From Sulfurivermis sp041678005 (GTDB lineage: Bacteria > Pseudomonadota > Gammaproteobacteria > Thiohalomonadales > Thiohalomonadaceae): 41,885 nt of DNA. The stretch lies in assembly GCA_041678005.1 (NCBI GenBank), contig JBAYOW010000017.1, forward strand, positions 1 through 41,885, written 5' to 3'. Of this stretch, positions 24,575 through 30,745 are shown piece after piece (the first letter of the stretch is position 1; each line of letters opens with the position of its first letter). The position numbers were made by a program, and so were the translations under genes. The notes under the pieces were generated by a model. The model did not search any database and was not told the origin of the DNA. It saw only the letters and a list, made by a program, of their open reading frames with translations.

Positions 24575-26398
24575 TCAGCCTTGATTACTGGCTCGCCCGG
24601 CACGTTTGCGCTCATTTTCAGTGAGTATTTTCTTGCGCAGGCGTATGGACTTGGGCGTAACCTCCACCAGCTCATCATCGTCGATGAATTCCAGTGCCTG
24701 CTCCAGCGACATACGGATTGGTGTGACTAACAGCAGATTTTCATCCGTGCCTGCTGCACGAATATTGGTTAGCTGTTTACCCTTGAGTGGATTGACTACC
24801 AAATCATTATCGCGTGAGTGAATCCCAATGATCATGCCCTCATAAACTTCCTCGGCGTGACCAATAAACAGGCGACCACGTTCCTGCAGAGTGAACAGTG
24901 CATAGGCCAGAGCCTTGCCAGCACCATTGGCAATCAAGACACCATTGATCCTACGACCGTAGTCACCTTTTTTCACGGCACCATAATGATCAAACACACT
25001 ATAAATCAGACCCAATCCCTGAGTTGCAGTCATGAATTCGTTACGAAACCCAATCAAGCCACGCGCTGGAATAATATAGTCAAGGCGTACCCTGCCCTTG
25101 CCATCAGGCTGCATATTTTTCAACTCACCGCCGCGCTCACCCAGCTTTTGCATGACTGTGCCTTGATGCTGCTCCTCCACATCCACGGTAAGCTGCTCGA
25201 AAGGCTCATGCTTCTCTCCATTTACCTCACGCACGATGACCTCTGGGCGCGATACCCCCAGCTCGTAGCCTTCACGACGCATATTTTCAATAAGGACACC
25301 CAAATGCATCTCACCACGACCAGAGACGCGAAACTTGTCAGGGTCACCAGTCTCGGCCACGCGCAAGGCAACGTTGTGGATCAGCTCACGCTGCAGGCGC
25401 TCATAAATCTGCCTGCTGGTAACAAATTTACCTTCCTTGCCAGCAAAGGGGGAATTATTCACCTGGAAAGTCATGCTCACGGTTGGCTCATCCACCACCA
25501 ATGGCGGCAATGCCTCCACGGCCTTGGGATCACAAAGAGTGTCGGAGATATTCAGCTCATCGATACCGGTAAATGCGATGATTTCACCGGCCTGCGCCTG
25601 TGCTACTTCAACTCGATCCAGGCCATGAAAGCCAAGGATTTGCAGCAAGCGCGCATTGCGTCGCTTACCTTCACGATCCACCAGGGTAACCGGCGAATTC
25701 GACTTAATCGAACCTCGCTGGATACGACCAATACCAATGACACCGATATAACTATTGTAATCAAGCTGGGAAACCTGCATCTGGAACGGCCCCACCACAT
25801 CGACCTCAGGTGGCGCGACATGCTTTACGATAGCCTCAAACAGCGGCGTCATATCGCCACTGCGCACATCGGCATCAAGCCCAGCATAACCATGCAGGCC
25901 AGAGGCGTAGACTACTGGGAAATCCAGTTGTTCATCAGTGGCGCCAAGTCGGTCAAACAGATCGAATGTCTGATCCAGCACCCAGTCCGGCCGTGCGCCA
26001 GGGCGATCCACTTTGTTAATTACGACAATCGGCCTCAGGCCGCGTGCGAAGGCCTTTTGTGTTACAAAGCGAGTCTGCGTCATCGGCCCGTCCATGGCAT
26101 CCACCAGCAACAGCACTGAATCCACCATCGACAAGACACGCTCAACCTCGCCACCAAAATCAGCATGTCCTGGGGTATCGACGATATTGATGTGATAATC
26201 CTGCCAATCAATGGCAGTATTCTTGGCTAGAATGGTGATGCCGCGCTCTTGTTCCAGATCACCGGAGTCCATCACCCGTTCGCCCGGATTACTACGGGAG
26301 TTGAAGGTGCCGGACTGCTGCAAGAGTTTGTCGACAAGCGTAGTCTTGCCATGATCGACGTGGGCGATGATCGCGATGTTGCGTAAATTTTCAATCAC
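24575..26398 (-). CDS. typA: ribosome-associated GTPase BipA/TypA
   Basis: A 607-residue translational GTPase of the EF-G group, implicated in 50S assembly at low temperature and in stress responses. G motifs are clear at the N terminus: AHVDHGKTTL (G1), ERGITI (G2), DTPGHADFGGEV (G3) and NKVDRPGARPDWV (G4). The distinctive BipA segments SGRGEMHLGVLIENMRREGYEL and RGLIGFRNEF are present (the first is shown only in part by the family consensus), along with the C-terminal domain ending in SIRLRKKIL. Length and motifs leave little doubt. It is divergent from the phosphodiesterase-like gene, with a 78-base gap. Confidence 0.97.
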   Translation of the reverse strand: MIENLRNIAIIAHVDHGKTTLVDKLLQQSGTFNSRSNPGERVMDSGDLEQERGITILAKNTAIDWQDYHINIVDTPGHADFGGEVERVLSMVDSVLLLVDAMDGPMTQTRFVTQKAFARGLRPIVVINKVDRPGARPDWVLDQTFDLFDRLGATDEQLDFPVVYASGLHGYAGLDADVRSGDMTPLFEAIVKHVAPPEVDVVGPFQMQVSQLDYNSYIGVIGIGRIQRGSIKSNSPVTLVDREGKRRNARLLQILGFHGLDRVEVAQAQAGEIIAFTGIDELNISDTLCDPKAVEALPPLVVDEPTVSMTFQVNNSPFAGKEGKFVTSRQIYERLQRELIHNVALRVAETGDPDKFRVSGRGEMHLGVLIENMRREGYELGVSRPEVIVREVNGEKHEPFEQLTVDVEEQHQGTVMQKLGERGGELKNMQPDGKGRVRLDYIIPARGLIGFRNEFMTATQGLGLIYSVFDHYGAVKKGDYGRRINGVLIANGAGKALAYALFTLQERGRLFIGHAEEVYEGMIIGIHSRDNDLVVNPLKGKQLTNIRAAGTDENLLLVTPIRMSLEQALEFIDDDELVEVTPKSIRLRKKILTENERKRAGRASNQG

Positions 26399-26476
26399 AA
26401 AGAAATTACCGAAGATGAAGGGATAAAAGAAAGCTGACTATTTTACCGCAGAGAGCGGACTCACACCAACAAACAT

Positions 26477-27622
26477 ATGAAACCAAACTACGAACGCGGC
26501 ATAGTCAACCTGGCAGCCAGCCTCGCCAGCGCCTGGGGGGCAGAGAAAACGGCTTATTCTCCCCTGGCCGAACTACCAGCAGAAAAATTACGCCAGCGCC
26601 CAGTGGCCCTGCTGCTCATCGATGGTCTGGGCGCCAACATGCTGGAGCAATACCCTGACAGCCACCTGGCGCGCGCCAGAACTGCCACATTAAGCTCGGT
26701 ATTCCCATCCACCACCGCCAGCGGCATAACCAGCCTGGCCACTGCCGTAGCCCCACAACAACACGCCATCACTGGCTGGCACATGTGGTTGCGTGAGCTG
26801 GGCAGCGTGGCAACCATCTTGCCTTTCATGCCGCGACATGGCGGCGTGGCCTATAGTGCTGCTGGCTGGAATCCTCGGCAATTTATTGGCGCCGATCCCT
26901 GGCATGCACAAGCCAATATACGCACCAGCTTGCTCAGCCCAAAGTGGCTTATCGATAGTGATTACAACCGTGCGCTGTCTGGCTCGACCCGGCGACTTGG
27001 CTATCAAGATATGGATGATTTTTTTCTGCAGTTAGTAAACGCCTTAGCCAATGGACTACCACAATATCTTTATGCCTACTGGAGCGAGCTGGATGGTCTT
27101 GCCCATCAATATGGCAGCTATTCAAACCAGGTACGTGAACACTTCCTTGCGCTTGACAGCGCTTTTGCTGCTGCTTGTGCCGCCCTGCAAGGTAGCGGTG
27201 CCTTATTACTGGTCAGCGCCGATCACGGCTTCATTGATACTGACAAGCAACACACCCTGCAACTGAGCGAACATCCCGCTTTGGAGTCCACGCTGGCCAT
27301 ACCACTCTGTGGCGAGTCACGGGCTGTATATTGCTACCTGCGCCACGGCCAGGAAGCCAATTTTCTTGATTATGTGAATAAAGAATTATCAGCGCAATGC
27401 GAGGTAGTGAATAGCGCAGAGCTTATTGCTGAAGGCTGGTTTGGCCTCGGCCAACCTCACCCACGTCTACAGGAAAGGATTGGCGATTATGTCCTGCTGA
27501 TGCGTGAAAACAATATCCTGCGCGATCGTCTGGCCCATGAAAAACCTTTTCATCACCTGGGTGTACATGGCGGGATCAGCTATGCGGAAATGACGGTACC
27601 GCTGATAGAATTTTCTACATGA
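26477..27622 (+). CDS. alkaline-phosphatase-fold phosphodiesterase / nucleotide pyrophosphatase family protein
   Basis: A 381-residue protein of the type I phosphodiesterase superfamily. LLIDGLGANML supplies the first metal Asp. SVFPSTTASG supplies the nucleophile Thr. YWSELDGLAHQYGS supplies the Asp and His of the second metal, and VSADHGF the Asp-His pair. A final His is in GVHGG. No signal peptide is apparent, which suggests a cytoplasmic enzyme. The substrate cannot be told from sequence: nucleotide pyrophosphates and phosphodiesters are known for the family. The start is taken at 26477 because the following residues fit the fold; no strong ribosome site is seen. Confidence 0.85.
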   Translation: MKPNYERGIVNLAASLASAWGAEKTAYSPLAELPAEKLRQRPVALLLIDGLGANMLEQYPDSHLARARTATLSSVFPSTTASGITSLATAVAPQQHAITGWHMWLRELGSVATILPFMPRHGGVAYSAAGWNPRQFIGADPWHAQANIRTSLLSPKWLIDSDYNRALSGSTRRLGYQDMDDFFLQLVNALANGLPQYLYAYWSELDGLAHQYGSYSNQVREHFLALDSAFAAACAALQGSGALLLVSADHGFIDTDKQHTLQLSEHPALESTLAIPLCGESRAVYCYLRHGQEANFLDYVNKELSAQCEVVNSAELIAEGWFGLGQPHPRLQERIGDYVLLMRENNILRDRLAHEKPFHHLGVHGGISYAEMTVPLIEFST

Positions 27623-27706
27623 ACTCAACAGACCTTGCCATCCAGGCGGCAATAGCTCAATCTTGACCCAGATAATTCAACTCAATTTCACCACCAAGGC
27701 AGACTC

Positions 27707-28114
27707 ATGAGCCAAACATTCACCCCTCAAAATGATCTCGAACAACAACTGCTGGCAGCCCAGGAAGGACGCCTTGGCGAAGAAGAGTTCATGCATGCCC
27801 TGCTCTCTTCACAGGTATTCATGCCCATTTATGAAAAGCATGCCATCGGTGGCCTGCAAACCTCGCAAAGCGCTAACCCATTGACTGTTGATAGTGGCGA
27901 AGGCTTTGATATCATCGTCTTGTTCACCAGCCCAGAGCGAGCCAAATTCTTCACTAAGGACTACCCTGGCTATGAAGGTGGTTTATTGGCAGAGTTCACA
28001 TGGGTGCTGGAAAAAATGGGGGCAGGCCTTGGACTGACCATCAACCCCGGGCTGGGGGCGGGTCTGGATATGACACCTGAAACAGTGAACCAATTGCTCG
28101 CCACAAGAGAATAA
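27707..28114 (+). CDS. SseB-like N-terminal domain protein
   Basis: The 135 residues resemble the SseB N-terminal domain: a helix with LEQQLLAAQEGRLGEEEFMHALLSS-type pattern (only the gist given), then VFMPIYEKH, a strand IIVLFTSPERA, and the close GLGLTINPGLGAGLDMTPE, where NPG is the family hallmark. SseB relatives in non-pathogens have no firm function. It heads a tight cluster. Its stop TAA overlaps the ATG of a 37-residue frame (TAATG), which in turn overlaps a zinc-ribbon gene. Confidence 0.8.
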   Translation: MSQTFTPQNDLEQQLLAAQEGRLGEEEFMHALLSSQVFMPIYEKHAIGGLQTSQSANPLTVDSGEGFDIIVLFTSPERAKFFTKDYPGYEGGLLAEFTWVLEKMGAGLGLTINPGLGAGLDMTPETVNQLLATRE

Positions 28115-28227
28115 TGAATCAGACAAAGCACAGTGAATCGCGTATCAATATACAGCTTGTCGTTGATCCTGACTCACCGGAGCCAGACACAATCATTCTG
28201 CGGCTTCTGCCGGGCAATGCGGAATGA
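28114..28227 (+). CDS. 37-residue peptide coupled between SseB-like and zinc-ribbon genes
   Basis: A short frame opens at the ATG overlapping the stop of the SseB-like gene (TAATG) and closes at a TGA overlapping the ATG of the next gene (ATGA). The peptide starts MNQTKHSESRINIQ and has a strand-like INIQLVVDP and IILRLLPGN. It is hydrophilic and has no membrane segment. The double coupling fills what would otherwise be an unexplained gap and is the main argument that it is translated. No function is recognised. Confidence 0.55.
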   Translation: MNQTKHSESRINIQLVVDPDSPEPDTIILRLLPGNAE

Positions 28228-28412
28228 GCAAAGTTAAGTGTCTCTACTGTGGTGGCGATGTGCCGATAGAGCAGGACAACTGTCCTAATTGCCAGGCCAC
28301 TTCACATTTTCAACCCACAGAAAAAAGCTCACTGCGCCGACGACGTTTTTTGATCTTCTTTGTCCTGGTCACGCTCTTCTGCCTCGTCATGATATTGTAT
28401 CTACCGCGCTAA
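28224..28412 (+). CDS. small membrane-anchored zinc-ribbon protein
   Basis: The 62 residues begin with a zinc ribbon (CLYCGG at about 6-11 and CPNCQA at about 20-25, two CXXC pairs). A basic stretch, LRRRRF, and one C-terminal transmembrane helix (about 42-59) follow, ending in LPR. The topology puts the ribbon in the cytoplasm by the positive-inside rule. Its ATG overlaps the stop of the 37-residue frame. It precedes a secreted cytochrome gene by 38 bases. The function is unknown. Confidence 0.75.
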   Translation: MSKVKCLYCGGDVPIEQDNCPNCQATSHFQPTEKSSLRRRRFLIFFVLVTLFCLVMILYLPR

Positions 28413-28450
28413 ATTCTGCTATATATTAATCAGCAGCAACAGGAGCCGTC

Positions 28451-29296
28451 ATGTACCAACTACGTTCATCACTGATCCTCGCCTGCCTGCTTTTCTCCAC
28501 CACGGCCATGGCACAAGAACAGACACGCCAACTATCCCTGCCACCGGACTCACTGGCGCAATGGTATCCGCCAGCCAATAAGCGTCAGGTATGGCTGCAC
28601 ACCATGTTCTCATTACGGCGCGCCATGCAGGCGGTGGGCGAATACAACGCCCTTGGCGATGACAAGCTCACTGTTCAATGGGCTGAACGTTTTGCCAAGA
28701 GCTATAAACAGCTCGCAAAAATGGTGCCTGAATGGAGCGATGAAATTGAAGAAACTCAAGCAGACAACCTGGTGACAGCTGCCAAACAAGGCGATCAAAA
28801 TGGAGTGAACAGTGCGCTCCATCGGCTAGGCACTACTTGTCGTTCTTGTCATAACGAAAACCGTGCCATGGTGACACTCATATACCGCATACCGGATTAT
28901 CGTGACGTGACTGTAGAAAGCAGCGAAACGTTGGAGGAAATTCCCTATCCAAAACACATGGAACGTATGGGCATGCTGATGAACCGCATCAAGATCGCGC
29001 AGCAGGATCAACGTCACAAAATTGCCCAGGAGTCCGGTAATGGCTTCATCGCCGCCACCAAAGATCTCTCGACCAGCTGTACTACCTGTCACAAGGAAGA
29101 TAAAGCACCACGAGAACGCATCTTTGGTGCCATGGCGCAACAGGCACTAAGTAAGCTAAACGATGGCTTATCGCAGAACGACACACAGCAAACAGATGAG
29201 GCGCTTGGTGTTCTTGGTGCATACACCTGTGGACGTTGCCACAGCATCCATAAAAATACAGCCGAGCTGCGCCGGGCATTATTACCACGCGAATGA
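28451..29296 (+). CDS. secreted three-heme cytochrome, c'-like helical bundles
   Basis: A 281-residue protein with a cleavable signal peptide (cleavage probably after TAMA, residue 21). Three heme motifs are seen: CRSCH (130-134), CTTCH (210-214) and CGRCH (260-264). The first half is helical and ends at its heme motif, as in the cytochrome c' fold (about 40-145). The second half (about 165-281) has another helical region with two motifs. Conserved methionines lie in MERMGMLMNRI. It is probably a periplasmic electron carrier or small-ligand sensor. It is the last gene of the SseB/zinc-ribbon cluster. GGAG precedes the ATG. Confidence 0.85.
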   Translation: MYQLRSSLILACLLFSTTAMAQEQTRQLSLPPDSLAQWYPPANKRQVWLHTMFSLRRAMQAVGEYNALGDDKLTVQWAERFAKSYKQLAKMVPEWSDEIEETQADNLVTAAKQGDQNGVNSALHRLGTTCRSCHNENRAMVTLIYRIPDYRDVTVESSETLEEIPYPKHMERMGMLMNRIKIAQQDQRHKIAQESGNGFIAATKDLSTSCTTCHKEDKAPRERIFGAMAQQALSKLNDGLSQNDTQQTDEALGVLGAYTCGRCHSIHKNTAELRRALLPRE

Positions 29297-29308
29297 AATA
29301 TCAAGATT

Positions 29309-29450
29309 AGGGATGCACTGAATAATGTTGGCGAGGCAGTCAGGGCTAGGCAAAAAACGGCGAAAAAGCGCAGTTTACACGTGTAAATGAGCATTTTGAG
29401 TCGTTTTTTAACACCGCCCTGACAACGCAGGTAATTATTCAGCGCTTCCT
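29309..29450. mobile_element. MITE-like nested inverted repeat, about 142 bases
   Basis: The ends AGGGATGCACTGAATAAT (29309-29326) and ATTATTCAGCGCTTCCT (29434-29450) are imperfect inverted repeats sharing CTGAATAAT. Nested pairs follow inward: GTCAGGGC/GCCCTGAC (29339, 29416), AAAAAACG/CGTTTTTT (29352, 29402), and the 14-base palindrome TTTACACGTGTAAA (29374-29387). No coding capacity is present. The whole folds as one long imperfect hairpin, as for non-autonomous transposon-derived repeats. Its right end supplies the last codons and the stop of the receiver-like gene. Confidence 0.7.
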
Positions 29451-29821
29451 AAACTAAGTGCGGCCTCCAGGGCGGCTGAGTCGATCGGCTGTGGCAAAGC
29501 AGTGAAATGAGAGAAACGCTGGCACAAGCTAGCAAACTGCTCCTGCTCTGTCGGCTGATAAAAAACCACCATCTGAGTATCCGGCATGGCCTGCAATGTG
29601 GCCAATACCGACTCCAGCCAACCGGTGCGATCACGAAAATCAGGTATGTAATTGAATTCTGCTACAACAGCTGCCGGACGGTGAGCCTTCAAAAAACTTA
29701 TTGCCTTGCGCCCTGAAGTAACCACTTCCACTTCATATCCCAGGGAACGAAATAAAGGCACAAAATTGGGGTAGCCACCCAATTCAACGATCTGCAATAG
29801 CCGTTTGCCTGCACTCATCAC
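29435..29821 (-). CDS. receiver-like protein with Glu at the phospho-acceptor position
   Basis: The 128 residues follow the receiver fold. RLLQIVELGG is the first strand, GYEVEVVTSGRKAISFLK the second strand and helix, AAVVAEFNYIPDFRDRTGW the third strand, QMVVFYQP the fourth, and LPQPID the fifth. The acidic cluster after the first strand is missing, and the acceptor Asp appears as Glu (VAEFN). Such domains usually act without phosphorylation. No output domain is attached. The last four codons and stop fall within the end of the MITE-like repeat, so the original C terminus may have been altered. Confidence 0.7.
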   Translation of the reverse strand: MMSAGKRLLQIVELGGYPNFVPLFRSLGYEVEVVTSGRKAISFLKAHRPAAVVAEFNYIPDFRDRTGWLESVLATLQAMPDTQMVVFYQPTEQEQFASLCQRFSHFTALPQPIDSAALEAALSLGSAE

Positions 29822-30082
29822 TCATCATCTACAAGAAAAAATTACTCGATGATTTCAGGGTAACCTCACGCTTACTAATCCACGTTTTAAGTCCTTGAAA
29901 TCAGGTACGCCTTGAACACATCCATGTCGGCAGTTCACGTTCTCGTTATATCACCATTATGGAATGGTATGATGTACTGGTCATGCCAATATAACCGCCA
30001 CAAAATTCATGGCCTGACTCATTTCATAGCCATTGCCCCTCTGGGTAGACTCTATTTTATAAAATAAAAGGTTCTTACTATC

Positions 30083-30562
30083 ATGAAAATTTATCTTCAC
30101 TCATCTTCTATCTATATCCGTGCCTTGATAATTGCCCCCATTCTTGCTGTCTTGAGCTATTTTCTCTTCCCGCTGTTGCAAGCAGAACTCTCCAGCCAAA
30201 CAGCATTCGCCTTTGGTACAGGCGCTGGTGCACTAATTGCAGTCTTGCTGGCCAATTTGCGTATTGAAAATACAAAAGAAATTACCGCAGACAGTCAAGA
30301 CGACACTTGCTCGGTTTTTGTTGGTAATCTGGCCTATCGAGCCTCCAGAGAGGATTTAGCAGAACTGTTCAGTCAGTACGGCACCGTTCACTCCGTCCGC
30401 ATCATGGCCGATCGCATGACTCGCCGCCCGCGTGGCTTTGGCTTTGTGGAAATGGGGGCAAATGCCGCTCAAGCAGCCATCAAGGCACTGGATGGCATGG
30501 AATTTCATGGCCGACAACTCAAGGTCAATGAAGGCAAATCCCGCGACGACCGAGCAGACTGA
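30083..30562 (+). CDS. membrane-anchored RRM RNA-binding protein
   Basis: A 159-residue protein. Two transmembrane helices (about 13-33 and 40-60) form an N-terminal hairpin, then a linker and one RRM domain (about 76-152). RNP2 is VFVGNL and RNP1 is RGFGFVEM, both intact with the aromatic RNA-stacking residues. The tail is short and acidic/basic. Stand-alone bacterial RRMs are usually soluble, often cold-induced proteins of about 80-100 residues. The added membrane hairpin would tether RNA binding to the inner membrane. AAAAGG lies 11 bases before the ATG, and the palindrome ATTTTATAAAAT (30054-30065) lies just upstream. Confidence 0.88.
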   Translation: MKIYLHSSSIYIRALIIAPILAVLSYFLFPLLQAELSSQTAFAFGTGAGALIAVLLANLRIENTKEITADSQDDTCSVFVGNLAYRASREDLAELFSQYGTVHSVRIMADRMTRRPRGFGFVEMGANAAQAAIKALDGMEFHGRQLKVNEGKSRDDRAD

Positions 30563-30690
30563 TAATAAATATATAAATAAGAATACAGTGCACATGACGC
30601 ACTCTACGGAGCCAAATTGCATATTTCTTCAAGGCATGAGAAGAAACTCTGGTGAAATATATGCGGCCTGGCTAAAGTTTTAGGGCTGGT

Positions 30691-30742
30691 GCTGATGTGC
30701 AAGGCGCACACCCCTTGTACATCAGCATGTCACGCCGACATG
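30691..30742. terminator. hairpins between the converging RRM and glgP genes
   Basis: GCTGATGTGCAAGG (30691-30704) pairs with CCTTGTACATCAGC (30713-30726) with one G-U pair around an 8-base loop. CATGTC/GACATG (30726-30742) makes a second small stem next to the glgP stop. Neither side has a long T run, so termination is likely but not certain. Confidence 0.5.
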
Positions 30743-30745
30743 TAA

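Noticed and set aside
24136..24624. Plus-strand open frame of 162 codons
   Set aside because: It runs straight through the GacA-type box, the GGA hairpins and the terminator, and into the end of bipA. The translation has no family resemblance or ribosome site; the RNA interpretation explains the sequence better.
24818..26119. Plus-strand open frame of 433 codons opposite bipA
   Set aside because: It is entirely antisense to a clear BipA gene and its composition follows the complementary codons; no ribosome site or motif.
29822..30082. Gap before the RRM gene examined for an RNA gene
   Set aside because: No terminator, conserved-looking stem or tRNA-like fold was found apart from the small palindrome at 30054-30065.
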